Of a stretch of DNA of 64,000 bases, positions 10,716 to 22,688 are shown piece after piece (the stretch's first letter is position 1; each line of letters begins with the position of its first letter). The notes beneath the pieces are model-generated. The model saw only the letters and a list, made by a program, of their open reading frames with translations. It did not search any database and was not told the DNA's origin. Source of the DNA: Hermodice carunculata (lineage: Eukaryota > Annelida > Polychaeta > Eunicida > Amphinomidae); the NCBI GenBank assembly GCA_964020975.1, contig CAXHWN010002478.1, positions 120,201-184,200 on the forward strand, in the 5' to 3' direction. The translations under genes and the position numbers were made by a program.

Positions 10716-11144
10716 AGGGGTGTCACATCTCAATTAAACTGCCAATAAGCCATACCCCTGGTATATATTTTACAAGATGTGACATCAAAATGACCCTTTG
10801 AAAATGCGGCATCCCTGGACTCATTCAGGACAGAAGTCTTCATTTACTGTCAGTAAAATTTGTATCAAAGGGATATACTGAGTATTCTTATCTTTTAAAT
10901 TAGGGGGTTCTGATTTCAAATTTCTGACAATCATAATAGAGTATAATATCTGCTCATAATTTGTGATATTCTGACCTTTTTTATTTGTTTCACACATTGT
11001 ATTAGCAATGCAAATTTGAAAGAATTAACAAAGAGCATATCCTTTGGGTTCATCACTGAATGAGTTAATTTTGTCATATAAACATTGGCTGCATTGATTG
11101 AATAGCTATGTCTGTTTGGTAATTTAATTATAAGTTAAAGTTTT
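10716..11144. repeat. 429-bp block, copy B
   Basis: Direct-orientation partner of 8822-9250, the same length and essentially identical by eye. Outside the block the two sites differ completely, so this is a dispersed element or a copied segment and not a long tandem duplication. Confidence 0.8.
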
Positions 11145-11287
11145 CTTTCTGGACACCAGTCAGTTCAGTGGCTCTTAAAGAAAACATTTTGGGCTACATT
11201 ATTTATATACAATTACACAGTCCAGGAAATGTTCAAGATCCCAGCTCATGCATTCTATCATGTCTGTGTGCCATCACAGACATACTG

Positions 11288-11425
<138 letters not shown>

Positions 11426-11800
11426 TATACCAGCAAATTTGTCCGACACTTTTTTTGGACACTATTATACATAGAAAGTCCAAACTTGGCATGTTTTTAC
11501 CTCCATACAAGGAGTTTGACTGTTTTATACAGAGAAATGAAGATGTTTAAAATTATGCAGATTAGGGGCATTTGAAATTTTCAATCTTGAATATCTTCAA
11601 CAGTATAATAGAGATGTCATTCCAACTTCTACTGCGGGGTTGTTGACCATTGGCACCTAATCACCTGTTGAATTAAAAATAAAAGTTGTAGCAATTTAAA
11701 TTGCTAAATAGCACCATTAGAAATTTTACATCTTGAATAACTTCAAAGCTAAAATAGATAGAGATGTCATTCCAACTTCTACTCCTGTTTTATGGAATAG

Positions 11801-12000
11801 NNNNNNNNNNNNNNNNNNNNNNNNNNNNNNNNNNNNNNNNNNNNNNNNNNNNNNNNNNNNNNNNNNNNNNNNNNNNNNNNNNNNNNNNNNNNNNNNNNNN
11901 NNNNNNNNNNNNNNNNNNNNNNNNNNNNNNNNNNNNNNNNNNNNNNNNNNNNNNNNNNNNNNNNNNNNNNNNNNNNNNNNNNNNNNNNNNNNNNNNNNNN
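11801..12000. other. Assembly gap, 200 N
   Basis: The run is exactly 200 N, a typical nominal gap size. The flanks read TATGGAATAG and TTGTAC, which are adjacent in the sister copy at about 9776-9793, so little or nothing may be missing. Confidence 0.9.
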
Positions 12001-12073
12001 TTGTACTTTGCCATACCAATATGCTTTGAAGACACACACACTGATTTGTTATGCAGCAAATCATCTTTCCTAG

Positions 12074-12075
12074 TT

Positions 12076-12128
<53 letters not shown>

Positions 12129-12635
12129 TTTCTTTCTTTCTTTACAGGCAAATTTGTCCGACATTTCATTTGAAAAGTATTTTACAAAGAAACTCCAAAC
12201 TTGGCATGATTATACTTCCATACACGAAGCCTGGTCTTTTTGTAAAGAGGTTCAACAGTTTTGAAAATTATGCAAATTAGGGCCATTTGAAAATTTAAAT
12301 CTTGAATATCTCCAAAAATATTATAGGTACAGGTAATCAATCCAACTTCGATTAATATGTTGGTTAGACTGCACATTTTTGTAATTTACATGTGACCTCT
12401 AAAGGTCAAAGGTCAATGTCATTTTCACATTTGAAATTTTCATCTAGCCATAACTCAGTCAATTTTCAACCAATTTTAACCATGTTGGACCCAACCTGTA
12501 GGTATTGCAACACTGCATATTTTTGTAATTTACATGCAATGCCTAAAGATTAAAGGTCAAGCTCATTCAGGCCCTTTTGTTAAAACTAGCCATAAGCGTA
12601 GTGGAATGTGAAGTACCAAAGGCTTCAAAGATGGC
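12074..12635 (+). mobile_element. Helitron-like family, copy 4 (abuts copy 3; 3'-truncated)
   Basis: It begins with a TTTC tract (12074-12143) directly at the CTAG terminus of copy 3, followed by the core CAGGCAAATTTGTCCGACAT. Units of the AAGGTCAAAGGTCA type follow to about 12580. It ends near 12635 with family text (GTGAAGTACCAAAGG) but no terminal hairpin. Confidence 0.55.
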
Positions 12636-12927
12636 ATCAGTCAAGATTCTGGGGTCTGCTTTGGTAATTGATACTTTTAGCCCAGATAAGAGAGCCTGGG
12701 TTTGATATCAGGCTAGGGTCAGCATGCTTGTCTGTATGTGTGCCCCTGAGTAGCACACAGAATGCCGTGTGTGACTGCTTTTGTCATGTTTACACCAGAC
12801 AGACAAGACGTAACTTAGAAAATTGGAACAACACATAATTAATTAATAGGGTAAGACATAACAGATTCAACTGAAAGCCACAGGAAGCTGTAGTTTTCCT
12901 TGCAGTGAGGTTGCAAGGTTAGGATTT

Positions 12928-13032
12928 CGTACAAGCCACGGGTAGCCAGGTCAGTGTTCAATGTAAACAAAGCATGCACAAATATAAATAGACTGACGTC
13001 TACAAGTTGTATCATGCTTAGAAGACTACTTG
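12928..13032 (+). repeat. 105-bp direct repeat, left copy
   Basis: Starts CGTACAAGCCACGGGTAGCC and ends AGACTACTT. It is repeated in the same orientation at 14317-14420 with a few differences. The two copies bracket Helitron-like copy 5. Confidence 0.8.
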
Positions 13033-13055
13033 GTTCATGAGAATGAAATGGAAAA

Positions 13056-14316
<1,261 letters not shown>

Positions 14317-14420
14317 CGTACAAGCCACAGGCAGCCAGGTCAGTGTTCAATGTAAACAAAGCATGCACAAATATGAATAGACTGACGTCTACAAGTTGTA
14401 TCATGCTTAGAGGACTACTT
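14317..14420 (+). repeat. 105-bp direct repeat, right copy
   Basis: Partner of 12928-13032. It begins immediately after the AAAG tract, so the microsatellite end is the exact junction. Confidence 0.8.
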
Positions 14421-15048
14421 CTTCAATATCTTATATACTATAGTAGATGTGGTTCCGGGTGTATAGGAGTTTGATCATAGCAAGGTAAAGGCCATCTCAA
14501 AATTAATGTCATGTCAAGGTCAAAGGTCAGTTTTAGGCCAAGATGTCATTTTTGAGGTTAAGGTTCACTTCAGGTAGAGGTCATATCAAGGTCAAAGGTC
14601 ATTTCAAGGTCAAAGGCCACTTTCGATGGTGGTTTTCTTCTAGCCATAACGTAGTAAAATTTTATCCAATTTTGATCATGTTTGGCTCAAATTGTAGCTA
14701 TTGCAACACTGCACATTTTGAAAATTACATGTGACCCCTAAAGGTCAAAGATCAATGTCATCTGGACCTTTGAAAGTTTCACCCAGCCATAACTCGGCCA
14801 ATTTCCATCCAATTCTAATCATGTTGGACTTAAATTATGGGTATTGTAACACTGTACATTTTTGCAATTTACATGTGACCTGTAAAGGTTAAAGGTCAAA
14901 GGTCAAGGTTATTTGAACTTTGAAATATCATCCTGCCATAAGCTTAATGCAATGTGAAGTACCTAAGCACAAAAGTTGTACCATTTAATATTTACAGCTT
15001 TTGAAGGCACACAGACAGATTTGTTTTAAAGCAAATCTTCCTTTCTAG
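14421..15048 (+). mobile_element. Helitron-like family, copy 6 (3' half)
   Basis: It opens with ATCTTATATACTATAGTAGA and the AAGGTCAAAGGTCA array (14515-14625), then about 145-bp units (CATAACTCGGCCAATTTCC, ATGTTGGACTTAAAT). It ends with hairpin 15018-15037 (GATTTGTTTTAAAGCAAATC), 7 nt, and CTAG 15045-15048 followed by TT. It is the inverted counterpart of the left part of copy 5. Confidence 0.6.
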
Positions 15049-15049
15049 T

Positions 15050-16465
15050 TTTTATATATGATCTTACGTCTGGGGCAACAAAAACGTTGTTTCAAGCATG
15101 TTTATATTTTCCGAGACGTGCCCTTTAAGTATGATAGTAAAAACTTGGACGTGGTAAATTCGTACTGCTGCCTCGGTATTATCTTCACATGCAATGGTAC
15201 TTTTACTTAAGCATCACAGTCTTTAGCAGATAAAGCAAGGAAAGTTTGTCATATGTTAAATAAAAAATGTACGGGTGACAAAGACGTTAATTTGTTACCG
15301 AGTACTCAATTACATTTATTTGACATATACGTCAAACCTATCTTACTATACGGGAGTGAAATCTGGTCACCTGCAAATTACCGCGCTCGTACTAAGGCCT
15401 TAAAAGACCCACATACTCAAAATCTTCTACAAATTCATGCAGTTGATTCTGTTCAAATTGATTATTGTAAATTTATTTTAGGCGTTGGACGTACAACCTC
15501 AAATGATGCTTCTTTGGCTGAGCTAGGTAAATATCACTTGGATATAGATATTAAAATGAAAATTATTAAATACTGGTTTAGACTGATTTCTCTCCCGGAA
15601 AATGATATTTTAAGGAAGTCCTATAATGTAGCGTTTGAGTTAGACAGATTAGGTTTTACCACTTGGGTTACAGCTCCAAGGATGATTCTCCAGAAAAATG
15701 GATTTAATTATGTTTGGCTCAAACAGGGAATTACGGATTATGTAGGTAGCAGCGAATTTTTCACAAAACTGGCATACTCTCTCACGTCAAAGTGAGGGAA
15801 AAACTACTAAATTTGATTTCTATAGATCATACAAAGACACATACAAATTTGAAAATTATTTGGACGAAATAAAAAACTTTAAATACAGACGTAGTCTGAG
15901 TAATCATAGTTTGCGAATTGAAACCGGGAGATATGTAGGCGAGGAGAGACATGAAAGAGTTTGCCAATTTTGCGATAAAAACGTTATAGAAAACGACAAC
16001 ATCTTTTAATCTCTTGTCCTTTGTATGATAAATTTCGCATTCCTTTATATGATACAATAAGTAAATACCACCGTAATTTTCATGACTTCTCGGACGAAAA
16101 AAAATTAGACGTTATTATGAAACCTGATACTCTCATTGTTGGAGCTGTAGCATCGTACATATACCGTTCCGTCGAGTTCAGGAGAATGCGAGTTCAGGAG
16201 AATGCGTCTCCTAAATGAGCAAGTCTCCTGAGCCCGACGGCCGAGTATATATTGTCTGAACAATTATTCATGTACAGGGTTTTCTGTGTTTTTTCAGTAC
16301 GTAAATTTCATATATATATAACTTCTTGCCAATTTTAGTTTGTCTATCCTTCTGACATTTAAATTGTACATATTTGCTCTTATTATATGTATGATGAGCA
16401 ATTTTACTGTATGTATTTTAATTGTATGCTATGAGCCCGATTGGGCAAAAGAAGCAATAAAGCAC
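15050..16465 (+). pseudogene. LINE fragment: C-terminal ORF2 plus 3' end
   Basis: The frame from about 15059 carries reverse-transcriptase thumb and C-terminal text: YCCLGIIFTCNGTFT, ADKARKVCHMLNKKC, then LFDIYVKPILLYGSEIWS, typical of I/Jockey-like LINE ORF2. An in-frame stop lies near 15208. The main open stretch is 15253-15795. The frame shifts near 15785 into SLSNHSLRIETGRYVGEERH with a CQFC motif, and shifts again near 16010 into ISCPLYDKF, ending at 16218. The Cys/His-type C-terminus is normal for these LINEs. A 3' tail with GCAATAAAGC follows to about 16465. The 5' part of the LINE is absent; the fragment starts right at the CTAG terminus of copy 6. It is dead by one stop and two frameshifts. 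Confidence 0.75.
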
Positions 16466-18386
16466 ATGCTATAGTATGGTGTAAGTTCATTGCAGTTTTG
16501 CCAATTTTTGAATTTGCTGATATTTTCTTATCAGAACGAAATATGAATATATATTCGTCACGTTCTTTCTAGCCTTTCATTATGGGGGTACACGCCTGGG
16601 ATACGGAGTTTCCCTCGGTTTTTACTTCTGCCACTTGCTGTTGCGAGTCACTATATGTAGGATAGGCCGCCAAATTTCCATTTAAGATATTTTTTGTATA
16701 TGATATGATGTCTTGTGCAATATTTTACGCCGCGCTTGTAAAGTTACTTACGTCGCGCTTGTAAGGTCAATTAACGCGCTGATATATATATGCGTAAACT
16801 TGCGCACATTTATAGTTTCATGCGTGCAATAAAGCTTATTATTCATATTAAATGAGTCTTGATTCAGTGGTAAAAAATATGTGAAATAGCACGTAATATT
16901 GTATACAGGTGTATGTATTTCAAGTATGAAAAACGTAATATCGTGTCAGCGAAACGGATGAATATTATTTGATATGTATGGTGCAATGGCAAATATAAAA
17001 CAAAATGCTTATGAAAGTTTAAATGTTGAATATGATCATGAGAATTTATTATATGAAATAATTATATATGTGTGTATGTGTCGCAGCACAAACTGTTATA
17101 TCTGCGGTAAGTGTCATGGCGTGAAAATTATGCAGGTTTGAATATCGCGTCTCTTATAAATTTGTGAATCAAACGAGAATAATGAAAATGAGTATATGTA
17201 TTATTACGCGTCAAAGTACGTTGAAAAGATCAGAATTATCTGAATCTACGCGTTGATAAAGTGCTTTTCATAAATGTTAAGTGTAAATTATGGCATATTA
17301 AATATTTCTCGTTAAAAGTCAGAGAAAAGGTAATGAGTAATGTTACGCGAATTATTGTAATTGCTTAAGAGTTCTCAGATATTGAAATGTTAGTAAAAAG
17401 TTTATATGCATTTTCAGTTCAATGGAACTCACGGACATGTGCTAAAGTGCTAAGTGTGTTGGAGCTCGTCGGTGACGAGTCCATATCTGTGTCAATGTGT
17501 TCGTGTATCCAATAAAAATCGGTGGTCAACCAACGTGTTCCCGGGTTTTGTGTAAACTCCAAATTTCGCAATAGTGATTGACAGTTAAAACTTCCTCTTG
17601 TTGACGGACAGACGACGGCGGACAAAGGGTCGACGATGGACGGAGGACCATTGGATAAGCTCACATGACTGTTGAGTCAGCTGAGCTAAGGATATATGCG
17701 TTGAAATACTTTTTATTTGATAACAGAGTGTTGAAATTAGAAAAATATCAGCCACCACTAAAACCAGTAATAATTTCACGTACATCTTCAAATGGACACA
17801 AAATATATGGCTACAATTTGATAATTGTAATTTGATATCTTATCATGTAATTCGGTCATCCAATATCGTTTTATCTAAAATATTTATAATCTTACAAACG
17901 ACAGCTCCATGTCCATTTATTAATTGTGTTTCTTATTTACTGAGCTTGGTTGCTATTTTTACTTTCCCATTCGCGATATGCAAAGCATACGTAACTATTT
18001 CCGAGTAAAGAGTATGTCAATTCCAAGAGATTGTTGCAATAGGTTTTATTGTTGCGTTACATCTGCGCTAGTTAAAATTATACAGTTTTGCATGCAGACT
18101 GCATTTGAATACATGACATTTGAGCCCTGACATTGCATGCATTCGTATGATGTGTGAATTTTTTAAGAATAAAGTTGCTTTATTCCACACAATTTGCAAC
18201 AAAATACTCTTCTTAATGCTTCAAATAAATTTTCCAACTGAAATTGTGAGACACATGCATATTTTGACAGCTATGATTCAATCGTCTATGACATCATCTA
18301 CCAGATGCAATTTTCTGGGCCTGTATCTCAGCTCAAGCAGGCAACATACTTTGTCCACAATGCACACGAAAGGTGTCACTTGATGA
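16466..18386. other. No gene recognised; one hairpin-bearing repeat near 17585-17700
   Basis: AT-rich sequence with small repeats of GCGCTTGTAA at about 16732 and 16757. At about 17595-17700 a GACGG/GACGAC-rich stretch leads into AAGCTCACATGACTGTTGAG and GTCAGCTGAGCT, an imperfect hairpin that looks like the tail of a dispersed repeat. No exon-like frame is evident. Confidence 0.4.
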
Positions 18387-18950
18387 TTACAATGCACCGT
18401 TTATATGTTCTCTAAGCTTTAGAAACAGTTCTATTCCATCTTCTGGTGAGCTGGAATGATCAATGCGTTCTTTTTGCACAACTAGTGTGCACATATCATA
18501 GACATCGCGATGGCAAGGGTACAGTGTGCGATGTTCACATTCCAGCTTGCACACTGAAACATCTTCATCACCTACTGATTTCAAGAAATCCTGAGTGCGG
18601 TAAAGGCTCGGAACGTGAAACATTACGGACAGCCGTCCACTTGGAACATTTGGATTTTTCGATGGACGAATCAAGTGACTGTCTCATACTCTGGCGGTAT
18701 TGTCAAGGGCATCCTGTAGAGTTCAGATAGATGTGAAATTGCAATGATACATGTACCAAGGTTTCATTCAGAGATAGGGTGAAAAAACGCCATCTAATTT
18801 ATTCTCAGCATCTTGGTAAAAAGAAAACAGTATGTTGCCACCGTGTCGTAGGCGGTCCATGATGCCAATGGTCAGTGGTGGCATTCTTGAGGCAGGGATA
18901 TCACATCCACACCTCCCTTGCACGGATTCAATATCCCTATCATAATAATT
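18387..18950 (-). pseudogene. Unidentified coding-like relic or exons, minus strand
   Basis: On the minus strand several neighbouring open pieces have natural-looking composition. One near 18940-18770 includes MPPLTIGIMDRLRHGGNILF and ends at a stop. A second, short one contains RMPLTIPPEYETVT. A third, 18674-18387, begins IRPSKNPNVPSGRLSVMFHV, contains a Cys/His-rich middle (KLECEHRTLYPCHRDVYDMC) and ends ELFLKLREHINGAL. The pieces lie in different frames with stops between them and no good splice signals, so I favour a decayed gene over a live multi-exon one. I do not recognise the family. The opposite strand is also partly open, so chance cannot be excluded. Confidence 0.3.
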
Positions 18951-19828
18951 AATAGTGAGAACAGTGTTGTGAAGACATGTGGATTTGTGGCACTTGGAGG
19001 TAGTTGCTCTTCAGTTTGCAACTCCTTAAACTATGTCTCATCCAGTTATCAAATAGATAAATACAATTTGAATAGATCAAATTTGCAAAGTATCTTGCGA
19101 TCTATTACGGATAAAGCAGTTCTATCGCAAGAAAACTATAACGTCTGTCACAGCGAAATGATCAGAGAACTTTGCTTGGCCAGAGATGCGAAATAGGACA
19201 CCATTTTTACCAGGCAACAACTGTGTGAGACTATTCACTATCTATGTACAGTATAGTCAGTATAGTAATGGATATATGCCTTGATATGGACTAGCAATAA
19301 CAGCCGTCCTTTTTTTTCCTTCTTTAATTCTGTATATTTGATTCACTGGCGGCTCTGTACAGGTATGTTTATTATGTATTTGGTTTTTATGTAACTTGTT
19401 TTTTTTGTTTTTGTTTTTTGTTTTTTTTTTCTCAGTGTACCTTTTGTGTACGAATAAAGACATATATATATAACTAGGCCGAAAAAATGGTGCGATATCG
19501 TAATGGCGTTGGACCAGAATCCTGTTTGTCATCGGTCTGTCAGTTATTTATTTATTTTTAATGAATTTAACATTCTGTTAATGAATGACCCATTCAAATA
19601 TGCATAACGGCCAGCGCTATCATAGTTCCATAAACTCCTTTGTCCTGGTTGAAGCAGACATGTAGGACCGATGGAAAACTAAAGACAGATGACACGTTTT
19701 ATGCTGAAAAATGCACTTTTCGCATTTTAAATTTTTTTATTTAATTATTTGTTGTTGTTTGAAACAGACCAAAAACATTAAAACTGCACATCTAAGATTC
19801 AAATCTTCTAAGACATAAACCAAAATGG
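18951..19828. other. No gene recognised
   Basis: AT-rich DNA with T-rich tracts near 19310-19430. No convincing frame or repeat structure is visible. Confidence 0.4.
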
Positions 19829-19875
19829 TATTGTATTGTATTGTATTGTATTGTATTGTATTGTATTGTATTGTA
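19829..19875. repeat. (TTGTA)n microsatellite, LINE tail
   Basis: About nine pentamer units at the 3' end of the minus-strand LINE fragment. Confidence 0.9.
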
Positions 19876-20790
19876 AACATATTTATTTAAAGAACTGGAT
19901 AGCCTAATAGTTACAAAGCAACTAATCTGGAGGTTCTCCAGTACATGCATTGACACACATAGTATGTACACGACAAACAGGACATTACAAGGAGTCTGTT
20001 TGCTATTTTTAACTGTATAATACCAAGCAGTAGTTAAGGAAACTATATCAATAAGTGAAACGTCTCGACTCTATGATAAATGTATGTACTGCAGAAAAAA
20101 ATTCAACATTCTGTTCATTTAAAGGATCCGTACTGCCACTTAGCATTATTTCCAGAAGTCTGTCTCTAACGAGATCAATCAACAAGTTCAGATTTACACT
20201 TATGGCAAGCACGTTAACAACAGCATTCAAGAGTTCACGCCTTTGGGGGTTGTACAGAGGACAGTGAAAAAAGAAATGAATTGTATCCTCGATTGGGTGG
20301 CTACAGGAACAGGCTGCTGATGGTACAATATTTATGTTAAAAAGATGTGAGTTTAATTTAGACTGACCCAGGCGGAGTTGGGTGTGAACAATGCTAACAA
20401 AGTGGTCCCCATGAGAAAACTATGAAGGAATTACTTGCTGGGAAAATAGAAGTTTTTAAATTTCAGTTTGAAGTTCGAGAGTGAATATGATTCTCTTACA
20501 GCAGGCGGGAGATCATTCCAAAGTCTGATAGATGATGGGAGAAAAGATGTGTAGAAGCGGTCAGTTCTACATTTTATTTGTTGGAGTTCACCGGGATTTC
20601 TCAAGCAGAGAAAGGACGGAAGCACGGGACAAACTTAACAATACAACGACAATGTGCCGCCAACCACCGAGTTCAAGGAGATTCGATCGGAGGTGAGATG
20701 GAGGAACATACGAAAGAAGAGACGCCACAAAAACAAGCACAGATAGAGGGGCTCATGAGGCTGCACGTGTAGCCTCCTTGGTAGTACCAA
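19829..20790 (-). pseudogene. LINE fragment B: C-terminal ORF2 with (TACAA)n tail
   Basis: On the minus strand from about 20790 downward the text passes through PRRLHVQPHEPLYLCLFLWR, then CRTDRFYTSFLPSSIRLWND, the LINE thumb motif. It continues into the C-terminal Cys/His motif CSCSHPIEDTIHFFFHCPLY with NPQRRELLNAVVNVL after it. Several frame changes and stops separate the parts. The 3' tail is the TTGTA tract at 19829-19875, that is (TACAA)n on the coding strand, a usual kind of LINE tail. The fragment is 5'-truncated and dead. Confidence 0.75.
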
Positions 20791-20799
20791 TGTACGGTG

Positions 20800-21586
20800 T
20801 CCAAATGAAACTATCAGCAACACTTATTAAAAAATTGTCAGGTTACAGTAAAATTAATAGCATTGTCGTCGAGGCTGCAAGAGTCGCTACCAAACAAAAT
20901 TGTATTAATAGAAAATGAAGCCAAAGGGCTGATGATTGTATGCAAATTATCTCGAGCGACAGTATATTTTGGGCAAGCAAGAAAGAAGTGCCAAACACTC
21001 TTGGTGGTGGCGCCACATGAACAGGCGGCGAACTCCTTCACTCCGAGAGTCCGATCATTCAATTGACTGCGGCCCATGCGCAAGCGAGAATGTATAACAG
21101 ATAACTATCTTTTACCTACATTAAGTAGTCCAGGAAGTTTGACCGAAAATTGTCTGAGAGTAAAAAGTCTCTTTTTGAATAGGGATAGAGTAGGAAGATT
21201 TCTAGTCTCGGATGGGAGAAGGTTCCATAAGGTGATAGCTGAAGGAGAAAAAAGGTTTTTCAAATAAGGTTGTTCTGCAATTAAAATAGAGTAAGGATTA
21301 GGATGGCGTATAGGAGCATTGGGAAGAGCGGAATAAAGATAACTAGGGGTTAATTTGTGATATATTTTGTACGTCATAATTTGCTTTGATCTTTCTCTTC
21401 GTTTGGATAAAGTCTCCCAACCGGTTTCTTCATGAAGCTTTTCACTGGGTGTGGTTTTCATTGCTCCTGTCACTATTCGGGCCGCAGTCAATTGAGTGTC
21501 TTCCAAAAGTTTTGCATCATCATGCGTGCAACTGTGTCAGACCACATTGCCATATTCTAAAATAGGACGTATGAAAGATATACCGG
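20800..21586 (-). pseudogene. LINE fragment A: C-terminal ORF2
   Basis: Minus strand. The text runs SFIRPILEYGNVV near 21580, then LTAARIVTGAMKTTPSEKLH and ERSKQIMTYKIYHKLTPSYL. After a frame change come RMGRSQLNDRTLGVKEF and CSCGATTKSVWHFFLACPKY, ending near 20838. These are the standard thumb and Cys/His C-terminal motifs of LINE ORF2. Where family members have Trp after EYGNVV there is a TGA stop here, and at least one frameshift is present. It lies directly upstream of fragment B in the same orientation, so one LINE tail inserted next to the other. Confidence 0.75.
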
Positions 21587-21724
21587 GATAATTGATTTAT
21601 CAAACAAGTAAGTCAATGGATGTCCCTCAGCACTAGGATAATATATCAATCATCGAAGTTGGTTTAGTGTATATCCCAGATAATTGATTTATCAAACAAG
21701 TAAGTCAATGGATGTCCCTCAGCA
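21587..21724 (+). repeat. 46-bp direct duplication
   Basis: GATAATTGATTTATCAAACA... at 21587-21632 is repeated at 21679-21724, 92 bp apart. The duplication begins exactly where LINE fragment A ends. Confidence 0.85.
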
Positions 21725-22080
21725 GCAGAGTAATTTACATAATAGGACTGTGTACCGCCCATGCTCAACAGATTCAGAAATATATTCATTTTGAAATTAA
21801 ACTCTCATATTTGCACAAGTTTTCCATTCTGTTATGACATTATCATTGGACAACTAACAAGGCTGTCCTTCTCAGATTTTTCGATTGGATCTACATGATG
21901 CAGAAAAATCAACATTTCACTTGCTCAAGAAATGTGTTGTGTTGTCCACAGGTTAAAATAGAAAGGAGATTTACCCTGCCTTTTTGTTTTGCTCCCTGTT
22001 CTTTCTGTTAACATTTTTCCATATTTGGGACAATTGTTTCTTCTTTTTTTCATAAAAATTCAAAATATTTTTGATTAATT

Positions 22081-22313
22081 GACAAGATGAGTATCAATCT
22101 GTCTATTTACCACGAGCAGATTAACTACAAAATACAAAGTCAGAATTACCCCCCCCCCCCAAAAAAAGTCCAGTTGGATTCAAGCCATATTTGACAAGAG
22201 GAGTATCAATCTGTCTATTTACCACGAGCAGATTAACTACAAGATACAAAATCAGAATTGCCTCCCGCTCCCCCCCCCCCCAAAAAAAATGTCGAGTTAG
22301 ATTCAAGCCATAA
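22081..22313 (+). repeat. Two tandem units of about 115 bp with poly-C/poly-A
   Basis: The units start GACAAGATGAGTATCAATCT and GACAAGAGGAGTATCAATCT. Each holds a C tract followed by A7-8 and ends TTCAAGCCATA. Lengths differ slightly because of the C tract. Confidence 0.8.
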
Positions 22314-22684
22314 AAGTGACAAAAAAGGTCTACCTTTAAGTTTTTGTTCACTTATAAACACAAAACTGTCCAATTGAATTAAATGATAAAAGAGAACATA
22401 AGGTTTACTTCCCAAGTTTTTCTACACTTAAAAATAAACTTGAATTCAGTACCATATACATTAGAAGATAGGACTTTTATCCATACACTGATAGAAAATG
22501 AAATAGATGAAGTCAGGGAAATCATGACCATGTTTCTTGGCCTTCAAACTTTATGAATCCTAATTTTTCCAGTTTCACACAAAGGCTCAGTAGAAATAGA
22601 TTAACTTTTACCGACCTAATAGTTCGATTCATTGATAATACAGGTAGGCTATCGTAGAATCGAAATATTGATGAAATACGCAGC

Positions 22685-22688
22685 ATAT
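22685..22688 (+). repeat. Target-site duplication ATAT, left
   Basis: ATAT precedes the TG of the 5' LTR and also follows the CA of the 3' LTR at 37442-37445. A 4-bp duplication is known among Ty3/Gypsy elements. Confidence 0.7.

Noticed and set aside
16490-17540. Possible solo LTR (AATAAA words, G+C-poor, ending near a GGTGGTC word)
   Set aside because: No TG...CA boundaries, target duplication or second copy could be found.
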